Assembly: GCA_949316235.1 (NCBI GenBank)
Contig: OX438753.1
Coordinates: forward strand, 16,846,496 to 16,910,495
From: Oegoconia quadripuncta
Lineage: Eukaryota; Arthropoda; Insecta; Lepidoptera; Autostichidae
DNA: 64,000 bases
Reading direction: 5' to 3'
In this document: one piece after another, positions 1-11,147 of the stretch
Layout: each line of letters starts with the position of its first letter
How positions within the stretch are numbered: the stretch's first letter is position 1
The notes under the pieces: generated by a model
What the model saw: only the letters and a program-made list of their open reading frames with translations
Database searches by the model: none
What the model was told of the DNA's origin: nothing
Program-made: the position numbers and the translations under genes

Positions 1-75
1 AGGGAGAAAGAGACAGTACTACTTTAAAACTGGTTTTAGTTTAGTTTAGTTGGTGAACATCCGAATCGACAGCAC
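1..75 (+). repeat. Right half of palindromic MITE 'P' (cut by window edge)
   Basis: The sequence from the GGGAGAAAGAGACAGTAC core to the terminal inverted repeat (TTGGTGAACATCCGAATCGACA) matches the right half of the palindromic element found complete at 18251, 29062, 36252, 43571 and 49516. The left half lies outside the window. Confidence 0.85.
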
Positions 76-360
76 TGTCAATTAAAAATTTATGACACTT
101 CTGAGGAAACTAATGATTAAAGCATCTAGATAGATGAAACTATATGTCCGAACCGATTTACGTTAAGCATGACTAAGAACATGCCCGGATTTAACATTTA
201 AACTTAAAACTAAACTTTGAAATGTAAACTAACGAAATACGTAGAAATACACCACAACTATGTTAAAAGCTAAATATCTTCGAAACGGTTTAACAGATTT
301 TCATCAAACTTGGCTGAGAATCGCGTTTAGTCTTTAATATAACAAAAAACTGGACTCAAA

Positions 361-690
361 TTGGTCCACTTGTTACTGACAAACACTGGACACAAACACA
401 CCAGGCAGTCAAATCATATACGGCATTTTCCGTCAATCCCACCTCCACACTCCTCCCACTGTAACTCCTATAAGCTAGGATCAACAGTGGTACTCGACAC
501 GGCGCCTACTGAAGGTAGACGGTACGTGACTCTATTGCTACCTTGGACCCCAGGCTAATTAAAGAAAGAAATAGGGTGTGTAAGTAAGAAAAAGGTTTCC
601 CACTTCCCCCCTTGGCAAATGGGAGTATAGCCAATGAAATGCAACATGGCACTAAGGCCATCCCTATGGGGAAGGAGGGCGAGTGAATTT
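361..690 (+). repeat. Interspersed repeat R4 (unclassified, about 270 bp)
   Basis: A block running from CTCCACACTCCTCCCACTGT through GGTACTCGACACGGCGCCTA to GGCAAATGGGAGTATAGCCA recurs at about 24847-25075 and 52709-52972, in antisense at 32395-32752, and more diverged in antisense near 4355-4700. The short open frame here is not conserved between copies, so I treat it as noncoding repeat. The class is unknown to me. Confidence 0.7.
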
Positions 691-1108
691 TTCATCAGTG
701 TTTAAAAGTCATACATATCAAAGTAATCTTGTCTATTTGTACAGGTACTCTTGTCGTTTTTCCTTGTGTTACGTTTCTCAATCCATTAGGATCCAATAAC
801 TAAATCCACCAGTGGAACGTAACCACTTTGGAGTTCAGCATTGGTCAGTAAATCCTATAATACTTCAACCGGGAATGAGTCCTCGATAATTTCATTGGCT
901 CTCTTTGCACCGGGTTACAATTTTACTGAGAGAGGGTGCTACCCTCCGTGTATATGAAGTACTCTGTGGTGGTAGCCAACCAGCCAAGCGTCTGGCAATT
1001 TGACAGTCAAGAAATGAGTCGAATAACAAGAAAACGGAAGGGCCTAGTTAGTAACTGTTAGTTTTCAAATAAAAACTAAGTACGTAATTTCATAGATAAT
1101 TCATGGAA
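691..1108. other. Noncoding sequence, no gene seen
   Basis: No coding frame or recognisable element was found, apart from a weak resemblance near 985-1015 (GGCAATTTGACAGTCAAG) to the repeat at 4930-5050. Confidence 0.4.
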
Positions 1109-1456
1109 TTGTATTGGAAAATTGAATGCTATAAAACAGAAACTTATTAAGAAAGCATATTATAAAATATCAGATTATTTAGATGATAAACATTGATGGA
1201 AATGAACAGCCCGTTCGCGTAACTAGACTATTTCACAATTAATAATGAAATATTATAATATAAAATAATAATTAATAATTTTGTAATATAAAATTTTTTT
1301 TTTTAAAGAGCAACCTCTCGAGTTTCTTGCTTGTTCTTCTCAGGGGAAAATTGCCTTTTGAACAAGCAGTAGCTTAAAAAATGTAAAATCTGACTATTTT
1401 AAGTGTACCCTGTGTACCTACAAAATAAAGCATTTTTTGATTTTGATTTTGATTGA
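1109..1456 (+). mobile_element. LINE 'K' 3' end (last RT codons plus 3' UTR)
   Basis: This aligns by eye with the 3' portion of the LINE at 44402-45180. It starts with the codons for KQKLI-KAYYKISDYLDD, then the 3' UTR signature AAAAGAGCAACC and GAGTTTCTTGCTTGTTCTTC, and ends in a (TTTTGA)n tail after AATAAAGCATTTTTT. It is 5'-truncated, as expected of non-LTR retrotransposition. Confidence 0.85.
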
Positions 1457-2361
1457 ATAAGAATTTGTTTAAGCGGTTAGTGACTTTAGCTGTAATATAG
1501 ATATTTTTATTTAGCATAATTATGAGTACATCAGTGATTGAAGTACACTTTGACATGTACAATGTATTTATGAGAGTAGATCGAAGACAAAAGATGGAAT
1601 AATGTTTATTTTGATGATATAAATACAAAAAGTAACAATTGGTCTGGTCGCTTCTCAGCCGAGAATTATATCGCTCAAAGAATAAACATTGCCATCCAGC
1701 GAGGTAATACAGCCAGCATCTTGGGCACTCTCCCACATGGGCTGCACCACATTCTGAGCTAAGTGATGAGGTGAGTTAGTTGTTCAAGTTAGGTTTTTAG
1801 CAACTCTTGATTTATAAAACTGGTAGTAGAATGATATAGATTAGAATTTTATTTTATTTTATCTTTTTACTTTATATTTAAGTTATAATTTTATACGGAA
1901 TTCAATTTAATAAATATAGAAGAATACAAAGGTTAGTACAAATTGTAAAGGTATATTAAATATACCATCAAAAAAGGTTGTCACTCAGCTCTAGCACAAA
2001 ATACTTCTAATATTGAGGTAATAGTATACTTCTAATAGGTTTTCTAAATCATGCGTTGGTAGAGTACCTAATTACTAACCTTTTTAAAGTTTTGGTATTC
2101 ATAGATATACATAAATAGATGTAAAGTGTTATAATCAGTGAACCACTATCATTATGACTTGTCTTCGAGCGTGCAATAATTACGTAAGTGTTATATATCC
2201 GCAATGAAATTAAGCATAAAATGTCAAAACAAATATATATTTCAATATAAAAGTAAAAAAAATGTATCTAATTTCTTACAACTAACATTAATAAGATTAA
2301 CATATAAATAAGAAAAATACTTGTTATTTGAGAATATATATAAAAAAAAGAAAGCACTTAC
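1457..2361. other. AT-rich noncoding DNA (possible intron)
   Basis: No exon with splice sites or known element was identified. If the 2362-2422 exon is real, this is the start of its first intron. Confidence 0.4.
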
Positions 2362-2422
2362 GTTTTCCTTTAAAATCCCAAATGGATTCCGCCACTGTTT
2401 CATTTGCCATTTCTAATTCCAT
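2362..2422 (-). CDS. Possible first coding exon of an unidentified gene
   Basis: On the minus strand an ATG in good context (ACAATGG) opens a 61-base frame of 20 codons plus one base, MELEMANETVAESIWDFKGK, ending at a consensus donor C|GTAAGTG. A second in-frame Met is at residue 5. The protein would continue in an exon at lower coordinates, but none is visible before the window edge, so the gene leaves the window. The ending 'W-D-F-K-G-K' resembles the lead-in to the glycine-rich NAD(P)-binding loop of short-chain dehydrogenases or fatty-acyl-CoA reductases, where [F/L]-x-G-K precedes V-[L/F]-V-T-G. That identification is a guess, because the loop itself is not in the window. It could also be chance: 61 open bases with a donor will occur at random in this much DNA. 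The surrounding sequence is not part of any repeat family I could trace in the window. Confidence 0.38.
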
Positions 2423-3241
2423 TGTCGTAGGTACTCAATTTTATTAATACTAAAACCGGACTTTAGAATCTATTCTTAGTAACTATGCCCAAAACACTAT
2501 AAAATTATTTCTAACACATCTAAGATGATAACTAATATAGTTGCTACAGCCACATATCTGTGGCTACTGACTGTGTGTGAACTCTACTGTTAGTATATAT
2601 GAATGTAGGTATTTCTACTATGTAGGTAACACTCTTTATTTATTAGTGACGACCGATTACTTTTTTTACAAGGGTCTTGTCGTCTTTCCCACTTGAACGC
2701 GAGTGCGGTAATGTTCTTAATTACATTTAAATTATCGACAATTAATTATAATTTAACTAACATTAATTAACATTTTTCTCAGTTCACTCATAAATAAATA
2801 ACGATGGGTGACGTACATAAATTTAAAACAGTTGTTGTTTACTGTTATATATCTATATTTTCGCATATGACAATAAACGCTCGTCGAGGGAAGAACTTTC
2901 TGGGTCTAAAGCTCTACTATAGTGATTAGTGACATAGTAGCTATCGGTACCAACTAAATATAATAATAATTGATTGCAGTATCTATGGAGGTGATATGTA
3001 ATCACATTTACCATACAGTGACACTCTTATAGTTATTATCATTTACATAACAAAGAGAACTCTGATTTCTCAACTCAACAGAAACCTGTATCATAGAAAT
3101 CAACGCTTAACACAGTACATAGTGTAATGTATAAGTTACAAAAGGTAAATCAAATAATCAATATCTAGGCATTGATAGATATTGATCTTTATAATTGATC
3201 TAAGTTTTTTTTTATTTAGGAGACATAAGTGTATGACTGGG
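2423..3241. other. Noncoding DNA upstream of the 2362-2422 exon
   Basis: AT-rich, with no gene or copied element recognised. It would hold the promoter or 5' UTR if the exon at 2362-2422 is genuine. I could not point to a convincing core promoter. Confidence 0.35.
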
Positions 3242-3527
3242 TATGTGATTGTGGAATAATAATAATAATAAATATCCTTAGACATTCACACAGCGCCGTC
3301 TAGTTCCACAGTAAGCAACTATAGGTTTGTGTTGTGGGTACCAGATGGTTGATATACTACATACATACATTTTTTTTTGTAAATAAATACTTATTATAAA
3401 TGAAAACATTCATAACATAACACATGTCCGTATTCATCACACAAACATATGCCCCTAGCGGGATTCGAACCCGCAACCTTTTGGTATAGTGGTCAGAGTT
3501 GCTAACCACTACACCAAACAGGTCGTG
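3242..3527 (-). mobile_element. SINE S1 copy (tRNA-derived head)
   Basis: Read on the minus strand it begins ACGACCTGTTTGGTGTAGTG, carries a box-B-like GGTTCGAATCCCGC, then an AT-rich body and CACAACACAAACC, and ends in an ATT trinucleotide tail. Other copies lie at 20228, 23075, 40519, 42123 (plus strand) and 55010. The head looks like a tRNA but flows into a non-tRNA body, so it is a SINE and not a tRNA gene. Confidence 0.85.
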
Positions 3528-4077
3528 TATGTGTGTGGGTCGTGAATGATTGAGTAGTTGCCTATCACAGCTCTACGCATGTTCAATATGAGCCTGATTA
3601 AGAATTAAAGCCAGGATTTTTAGTTTAGAAGTAATTCCATTATTCACGTCAGTCAAATGAGATTGAAATTCAAATTGCGATACTGCATGACGTTTAACTT
3701 TACGGGTATAATGAACGAGCGGTGGTTCCACACGTGTGTTTTTGTGCTTCGGACGGCATATTAGATAGTCGGTTTTGCAGAGCTGTCTTGACTATCGTCA
3801 ATTGAAAACCACCAGGACGAACTGTTTAACATGCCGTGTCTAGTACCATTGTTGATTTTAGCTTAAAGGTGTAACTCCTGGGAGGTGGGAGGTGGTGTGG
3901 AGGTGGGATTGTTTAACGCCCTAATTCTTTGAAGCACACCACAAAGCTTAACGTGACAATATTCTGCATGAGTTTCATTGCATTTTATTGGCGACACTCG
4001 CATTTACTAAGGGAAGAAGTGAGAATCGTCTTTACAACCACTATTTCTTTCTGTAATTTCTTCCTTTCTTTCTTTCT
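3528..4077. other. Noncoding DNA with a (TTTC)n run
   Basis: No gene was recognised. A short TTTC microsatellite lies at about 4056-4080, directly before the next SINE head. Confidence 0.4.
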
Positions 4078-4330
4078 TTCATTGGTGCAGTAGATAGTGA
4101 CCCTGTCAGCGAAACCAACGGTTGCGGGCTCGAATCCCGCGAGGGGTAAAAATGTTTGTGTGCTGAATACGAACAATTATTCCCGAGGCATGGATATTTA
4201 TATAAATATTTATTGTTTATCCGTTAAGGAAACGGATTCTAGTATCCACAGCACAAGCTTTGCTTAATTTGGGACTAGTTGATTGGTGTACAACTGAGTG
4301 TCCGAAATATTTAAATATTTATTTTATTTA
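4078..4330 (+). mobile_element. SINE S1b copy (S1-related)
   Basis: A tRNA-like head (GGGCTCGAATCCCGCGAGGGG) is followed by a body shared with 33785-34030 (antisense) and more weakly 58850-59050: CCCGAGGCATGGATATTTAT, then GTACAACTGAGTGTCCGAAA. The related copies diverge noticeably, which suggests older insertions than S1. Confidence 0.7.
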
Positions 4331-4351
4331 CTAAGAAAATTAGTCTCGGAC

Positions 4352-4850
4352 TCAAGGTATAGCAATATAGAGACAGGTAAGGCACAGTCTATCTTCAGTG
4401 GGCGCCGTCTCGAGTTCCACTCCCGATCCTGGCTTATGGAATGGCAGACTCGAACCGCTTAATGCGAATGTTCGGTATACATACGGGTGGAATCCTTTCC
4501 CACGTCTAGTAGTCCAAAGATGAAATGGCGATAAATGGCGATGGTGGAATAAGATTGTGTAATTCCAACGCACACTCACCAAAGTGCATCCTGTAAGCGA
4601 CAGGTGACCTTGAGACGGCTCTGCAATTTAGCAGTGATCTAATGGTCACCAATGAATTTTTTGGCCGTCTTTCCACGGAATCGAGTGCAGCCAGTTGGTT
4701 CCACCCGCCCAAAGGTGACAGCAGTGTTCCATGCATGCAAGATGCTGTTGGATTACTCCGCGAACGGTTCGATAGTCACATGGGCAGCTGTATTGTGCTG
4801 ATTTGTCGAAGGTACAGATTGTTTTTAAACTTCACTGTTTAATCAATGGT
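4352..4850 (-). repeat. Diverged R4-like repeat
   Basis: Read on the minus strand, the part at about 4380-4440 (AGGATCGGGAGTGGAACTCG, ACGGCGCCCACTGAAGATAG) aligns with the R4 repeat at 52709-52972. Open frames on both strands here are therefore not likely to be genes. Confidence 0.5.
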
Positions 4851-4919
4851 TTGAATATAGATAATAAACGATAATGACTGTACATTATTATTATCAGTTG
4901 GAGCACGGGGACCTGGGGT

Positions 4920-5060
4920 TCTATTACATATTTTCATCGATATCGTCATCGGTTATATTCTGACATGTGATTGGTTGGCTCATCGCTCGCTCGGCAATTT
5001 GACGGCTTAGCATTGGTCAACGTAATCGATGACGATACCGATGTAGTTACATAATCTAAG
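4920..5060. repeat. Short inverted/dispersed repeat (CGATGACGATACCG)
   Basis: ATCGATATCGTCATCGG on the left and CGATGACGATACCGATG on the right form inverted ends around GATTGGTTGGCTCATC. A second copy, reversed and truncated by the window edge, occupies about 63930-64000. It looks like a small non-autonomous element of unknown class. Confidence 0.55.
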
Positions 5061-5529
5061 GGCTTGGTCATACATACCCTGTGGTTCACCCAGGCGGAGA
5101 TCCGAGGTGAAGCATGGGTCCGGCCCCAATTCTATTAGTTATTTGTTTTTGCAAAATTTGTCGTTTACTATAAATCTAATTAGATGTAGATAATATACGC
5201 CTTTTTCAATTAAAATTTGAAATTACGACCTCGCCAGTGATCCCGTTTGGAATTTGGGATTAGAAACATTCAAATGTACAGGATAATAAATACTTCAATC
5301 AGGGGAATAGGGAGTATAATATGATGTACCTACACTTTATAAGCTATGAACAAACAAAATTGTCTGGTAGAAATCGCTTAATAGCGATAAGACCGCCTGG
5401 TTGTACAATTATAATTTTTTTTTTGAAGCTATATTAAGAAGTGTATTGTAGAATTTTGTGCAATAAAGTGTACTTGATTGATTGATTGATTGAATTGACA
5501 AAACGACCAACTTCACTTGGATTTTACTA

Positions 5530-5596
5530 TATCTAGAGTGAAGTCTCCAACCCGCATTGGGTTAGTTTGGTGGACTATGGCCCATACTCCCTTATA
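5530..5596 (+). mobile_element. SINE S4 fragment, left of a nested insertion
   Basis: GTGAAGTCTCCAACCCGCAT through TGGACTATGGCCCATACTCC is the body of the SINE also seen at 16900-17180. It is interrupted at 5596 by the fold-back element and resumes at 6453 with TACGAGGGAAGACCTATATC. Confidence 0.75.
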
Positions 5597-6452
5597 CAGG
5601 GCGTCCCAAAGTTATGGGACATGAAGGGGAAGTGCCTTAAATATCGTAGATAGTGAATTTTGCTCAAAGAAGACTTTATGTTATTTTTAAAAGTTAGTAA
5701 TTCTGCATTCATAGATTTTCTAAAAATTATTTGCTTCGGCTGGGAATCGAACCGACTCAAATGTGAAAAAAAAAACACCCTACTTTTATGATGCCAATCG
5801 AAAGAATAGCTAAAAAATAATAACTCTGCCTAAGTAACATAGTATTTTAAAAGAAAGGAACAACGTGAAATTAATCATTTTAATCAAATAAAAAACATAC
5901 ATGAAACTGCCGTAGTCAATTAAGTAGGTATTTTTTTGTAAATTAATTAATTAAATGCTCAAAATGTGATCCCTCTTGTCTTACGCAAATCGCCAATCTT
6001 TTAATGAGCCCGCTGCCTGTTGATTTTCTAATCATTTTATGGTGAACACTCGATGTGATATGGCACAATTCTGTTTGCAACTCGCCTACGTTCTCGTATC
6101 GCTTTTTGTATAGCATATCTTTCACGTATCCCCAAAAGAAGAAATCTAATGGTGTGAGGTCCGGGTTTGACTCAATCATTTTATGTTGTTCCTTTCTTTT
6201 AAAATACTATGTTACTTAGGCAGAGTTATTATTTTTTAGCTATTCTTTCGATTGGCATCATAAAAGTAGGGTGTTTTTTTTTTCACATTTAAGTCGGTTC
6301 GATTCCCAGCCGAAGCAAGTAATTTTTAGAAAATCTATGAATGCAGAATTACTAACTTTTAAAAATAACATAAAGTCTTCTTTGAGCAAAATTCACTATC
6401 TACAATATTTAAGGTACTTCCCCTTCATGTCCCATAACTTTGGGACGCCCTG
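5597..6452. mobile_element. Mariner-like fold-back element with 267-bp inverted arms
   Basis: The termini are CAGGGCGTCCCAAAG and CTTTGGGACGCCCTG, with a TA duplicated on each side (5595-5596, 6453-6454). The left arm 5597-5863 and the right arm 6186-6452 are nearly perfect inverted copies. The 322-bp centre holds a minus-strand fragment of the transposase C-terminus. Such a structure arises from a full-length element that lost its 5' coding region and gained a long inverted repeat. It is nested inside SINE S4. Confidence 0.88.
5943..6179 (-). pseudogene. Mariner/Tc1-type transposase, C-terminal fragment
   Basis: The 78-residue minus-strand frame contains NPDLTPLDFFFWGYVKDMLY, the hallmark around the third catalytic Asp of this transposase group, and ends EGSHFEHLIN, a typical terminus. 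The N-terminal DNA-binding domain and the first two catalytic acidic residues are absent, so it cannot catalyse transposition. The nominal start Met lies within the domain and is not a true start. Confidence 0.85.
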
Positions 6453-6515
6453 TATACGAGGGAAGACCTATATCCCTGCAGTGGGATGTTTACGGGCTGA
6501 TATGATAATGATCTC
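6453..6515 (+). mobile_element. SINE S4 fragment, right of nested insertion
   Basis: This continues the SINE broken at 5596: ATCCCTGCAGTGGGATGTTT then ACGGGCTGATATGATAATG, the characteristic GATGATGATG-like tail. Confidence 0.75.
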
Positions 6516-7138
6516 CAGAGCGCATCATCAGACCTTAACCACTACATATGACCACGACCACCATTGTGATATACCTTATTAAATAAAGAAAAATACGGAC
6601 GCACATTAGAACGTCCTCCTTTTTTGAAGTCTGTTAAAAATATGTTTGCAACGGAAAAAATAAATAATGTAACATAATATGCTTTCACTAGATTAAAAAA
6701 TATTTGATTTCATGTTATCTTGCCTAAATATCCGAACAATTTTTAAAATTTTTCACGTTGTCGATTCTAACATTTTATTACTTTCTCCCTTTAACGAGAT
6801 TAACAATTAGTTACTTACATAAAAACATATCGCTCGAGTGCGAGTAGTAGGAACCTACTTTCTCAATATTGTCGTGTCATTGACAAACAATTTACTTAAA
6901 TTTACATTATTTCCTGTATATAAACGCTCTGTGAATGAACCGGTATATAGTACATTACATGATAATGATGACGATAATTCCAGATCCAATTTAAGAAGGG
7001 GATAAAACTATTACCTCTCTCGTCTTTAGAACTACCTACTCGTAGATCTTCAACATTGTGTACCTACTGATTGAGACTTGATTTATGGTAACTCATACAG
7101 AAGCAAAGGTTTAATAACATGACCGTAAAAGGAAAGTA
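6516..7138. other. Noncoding DNA; R5 repeat end at about 6578-6645
   Basis: ACGTCCTCCTTTTTTGAAGTCTGTTAAAAA matches the end of the R5 MITE found intact at 49916-50069. No gene was seen. Confidence 0.45.
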
Positions 7139-7395
7139 TTAGACTCGATAATATGAATTTTTAGTTAGGCACAGTGCCAGTTTCATGGCAAGAGCGTCGT
7201 CCAGTCGGCCCGCGATAGAACAGTAGTCTTTCATATAAACTAAAATACATTCTCTATTCATCATTTTACCAGCCACAGGTCGTCTAACTACTACATAGGC
7301 CTCCCCTAATTTCTTCATTGATTGGTTGGAAGTGTCCTGCATCCAGTAGCTTCCTGGGATCTTGGTAGGTTATCTGTCCACCGGGTGGAATTAAA
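7139..7395 (-). pseudogene. Degraded LINE endonuclease/RT C-terminus
   Basis: Minus-strand codons read RWTDNL, then after a frameshift Y-W-M-Q-D-T-S-N-Q-S-M-K-K-L-G-E-A-Y-V. This is the W-x-Q...W-x-x-LGEAYV terminus common to insect 'endonuclease-reverse transcriptase' LINE proteins. Frameshift and truncation make it dead. The ORF starting with MQDTSN is only its tail. Confidence 0.7.
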
Positions 7396-9705
7396 AGAGT
7401 TCCATGGATAAAACTAGATTTATAAGTATCATTAGATCAATCAAGTTTTGTCATTAAACTAATGAGATCGAAAGGTCTCAGTAATACAATAAATTGTATT
7501 ATTAGAAATGTTAAATTGTGCTACTGCTACCAATTTTTTACCTGTGACATAAATGAATAATTGATCTATGAATGCGATTCCAATCATGACACATCGTGAC
7601 ATGGGGAAATTCAACGTAAACCTTAACGTAATAAAAATTTAAGGGCTATTATTCTATTAACCTGGAAATAAATAAAAAATCAGAAAACTAAATTCTCCGT
7701 TAATTTTATTAGTTTCATTCCATCTTAAAAGTAACATTACTTTGTACTATTGTTAATTAAAAGTAAAATTAACTTTAGAAAAACATTTTGTCCTCAGTCA
7801 ATAGTAACCAAATATACGAGTTACGAAATAGCTGTATCATCTTTACATTAGATTCCTGAAAACACAAGCATTTTTGCAAAATGATGGTGTACATATAGTT
7901 AATAATATTAGTAATATTAGGTCCAACCACCATCTTTTATAAACTTAACAATTAGATACGTATTTTAACTTTATATCTTATCGACACTTAAAATAGCAAC
8001 AAAAAATATTCAACGTTATAGAGATTTTAACCATTTCGCCGGCAAAATTATCCAAAAATATGCCAACTGGGGCACATTATACCTAAATTCAGCACTGACA
8101 ACAAGTCGACTAAATTAAAACTACTACGAGTCCATTATATCTATCGGGCAGATGGGGACGTGACTGGCATAATTTTTGTCATTGAAAAGGAATCAAAGTC
8201 GCTGTATAAACATTGAGCCGAATAATAACAGTGCCAAAAAAAAAACAATACATAGATTTGGTCATATAAGTATTAACATGGAACATCTGGTTTACCGCTG
8301 TCATAGTTGTTCCCATAGCAAATTTTTTTCACTATTTGATTAATGCCAGAAAGTTTATTGGACGACTTGAATTTCACCCAGTATCGCTAGTATCGTATGT
8401 GTCGCATACACCTACGAACACAACACACACAATTAACACAATTAACACACGCAACACAATTAAGGTAGCAGGTTTTAATGTTTATGAAATTTTATCAAGA
8501 CCCGGTATTGGATTTTGTTATATTTTCCTTTACACTTATCATGTCATCATCTGATAGAAAAATTTCTGTTAAACTTGAATAATACCCTTTAGCCTTTTCC
8601 CTATATTTATAAATAAATACTTGCTACCTAATTGTGTTACCGACTATACGCTTATGTCCAACACTGACCGCGATAGCAAAACAAACTGCCGGGTAGAATA
8701 TATTACTTCTTCTTCTGTGTATAAAGGTCTACAACCTCTGTCTGCGACTTACAAGGCACCGATTTAGGAGATGTATGAGAAAATACTACAGACAAATAGT
8801 AGGAAAAAAAACAGACGCGTATAGTTACCCCATTCAGCTTATGACAACTACGACTGGTTTTTATATAAAAACATTGCTTGTATCCAAACAAATTAGTTAA
8901 ATAGATTAAATACATAATCTGATGAGCCACGCAATTAGAACTAACTTTTAGATATTTCCATAAACGTCAAAGCGTAAATGTGGCTAATACTTTGTATGGA
9001 AATTAGCCACGCTATTTAACCCCTTGATCGATCTGCTGCTATTTATAGATCTGTCTAAAATACTCATTGCTAATTTTTTTATATACTTTAGCCTCTCACT
9101 CAACCCGGTTCTGTTTATTTTTAGAAGATATACACTCAGTTACTTATACAAAACAGAGAAAGATTTCATAACGAAATAATATACCACATCAATGGACGGT
9201 AGGCCAGAATGTATGTATATTCGCCTATGAACATTACCATTAGAGACTCTATTTTTAAAGCATTCGCTTACGTCGAAGGCTCGATTTCTACAAATTTTCG
9301 TTCGTTAACGGAAATTTTATACTTTGATACTCGTAATTGTCAGGCGAGCGCTGAACGCTGGGAGCCTGCGGTGGAATAAACATCAAATATGCGTCAATGG
9401 TGTCACTTAAGTAAATTAACAGATTTATTAAAATAACTAATAATATTGGAAAATGAATATTTAGTGATTTTAAATTATATTGGCAACACCGGAGACAAAT
9501 GATTCAAAAATGCAGGAAATCAGCGTGAAGCGACTTGTAAGTCGAGTGTCATGTGGCTTGAGTCGCATTCGACGATACATTACAGACGAGCGATTCAAGA
9601 ATAGAAGTCCTGAACACGACCACAATTACGGGCCGGGTTGTCACTTATTAGGATTCCGCAGCCAAATGGCAAATAAGGAAACTTTATAATTTCGACATGT
9701 CTTAA
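7396..9705. other. 2.3-kb AT-rich stretch without a recognised gene
   Basis: No splice-flanked coding exon or clear element was found. An AC-rich degenerate tandem run (ACACAATTAACACAATTAAC) lies at about 8405-8462. The 69-codon frame at 9480-9689 has no motif I recognise. Confidence 0.4.
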
Positions 9706-10142
9706 AGCCACTTGCGCATTGCGCGTACAGGCGACCAAAAGGAAGACGCAGCCCTGCGGCGTGATTCTCACCCGTTCGAGATTTTAATGTTAGAGACATT
9801 AGTAAGACAGCCTTACTAATGTCTCTAACATTAAAATCTCGAATGGGTATTATTAACTTTTCACACGTATGAGCAAGTGCAGAAGCGACTAAGCTATGGA
9901 TGTCTATCGATCTTGAAATCTCGAATTAGCAAGAATCAGGGTGTCTGGGCCCAGATTCTCGCACACTCGAGATTTCAATGTCGATAGACATCCATAGGTG
10001 TGTCACTTTTGCACTTGTCCATAATGTGAAAGTGACAGATGTACTAATGTCTGTCGGCATTGATATCTCGAACATGTGAGAATCACCACCCTGGACGTGC
10101 TAACTGTAAGGGCGCATTTACATTGCGAGGCAGGTGGCAATG
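9706..10142. repeat. Large compound fold-back element
   Basis: The outer ends GCCACTTGCGCATTGCG and CGAGGCAGGTGGC are roughly inverted. Further in, GTGATTCTCACCCGTTCGAG pairs with CTCGAACATGTGAGAATCAC. The centre (about 9867-10005) is an imperfect palindrome about the 12-bp palindrome TCTGGGCCCAGA. A second, perfect hairpin with 32-bp arms (9775-9806 and 9812-9843, loop ACAGC) sits inside the left arm only. This is probably a MITE or fold-back transposon. No target duplication could be defined. Confidence 0.65.
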
Positions 10143-11147
10143 TACTTTCGGCCGACTGACTCAGGAAGGAGGGTATTTTTTCCATGTAATTCCCGATTAT
10201 TTCAATAATACGAATAATATTTTTTTATATGGTTACTGATATAATTACTCTTATATTTGATGAGAATTGGCGTAATAGAGAAGATGCCTATTCCCAACAG
10301 TGGATGGAAGTAGGCTGAGACTGTTGATGGGTATGATGGCAGTACTTAAGTTCTCAATAGCTTAACTATTACGCATTGGATACCAACTGGAAAAATATAA
10401 ATTTAAGTCAATATTATTATCAAAACATGTTAAACATAATTAAATACCTAGTAACTGTATAGATCTATATAGATAGATAAATGAAACAATCGAAAACTAC
10501 ACGTAAAAATGCGACTCCCACAAAAAACTGCACCCTTCAATCTTGCTTTTGCCAGATTCTGCCACTTGTCTATTATGTTTAGGTATTTTTACCTATCTGG
10601 AAATAGGTCTTGAATATCAGTAAGCAGGCTGATATTCTCCGTCATTTAAAACAATTATGTCATACATAATCTTAATACTTATCATAGAAAACAATTTAAT
10701 ATTGTCACTGCCGTAATTTGTGTTTCACAAATATAGATTAATAATTAATTATGCATCGTGCTGAACAATTTTTATTATGGGACCAACTCAGGCATCGTTA
10801 AATCAGCCATTGAAAAGTCTTACTTTCTTCTAGTTTCATAAATGGCCCTTTCTTAAACAATAGATTATCAAAACGAACATCTCAAGTGAAGTCCGATCAT
10901 TATTAATACGAATCGCTTTATTTAAAGATATAATTAATTACCACGTAGTTAGTACATATAGCCTAGTAGGCGATATCGTGTATGGCAACGAACGCACGCT
11001 CATTTAAATTCTACTCATTGTAATGTCGTGATTTATAATATTAAATTGCAGGAAAAATCTATATAAGATTCTTATAGTTGATTGAAATACAAAAGTTTTT
11101 CCAAAAGTGTGCTTCTCATTCTTCCGATTCTTTATTACTTTGGTAGT
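10143..11147. other. Noncoding DNA; repeat tail at about 10275-10330
   Basis: GATGCCTATTCCCAACAGTG and GTAGGCTGAGACTG look like the end of a dispersed repeat of a kind common in Lepidoptera. No gene was seen. Confidence 0.35.

Noticed and set aside
3440..3527. tRNA-like sequence with GGTTCGAATCC box
   Set aside because: It recurs at five other sites fused to the same AT-rich body and trinucleotide tail. It is the head of SINE S1, not a functional tRNA gene. The same applies to the heads of S1b, S2 and S4.
9480..9689. 69-codon plus-strand frame (MATPETNDSKMQEISVKRLV...)
   Set aside because: Its composition is protein-like, but there are no splice sites, no known motif and no promoter evidence. 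In 64 kb a chance frame of this length is expected.
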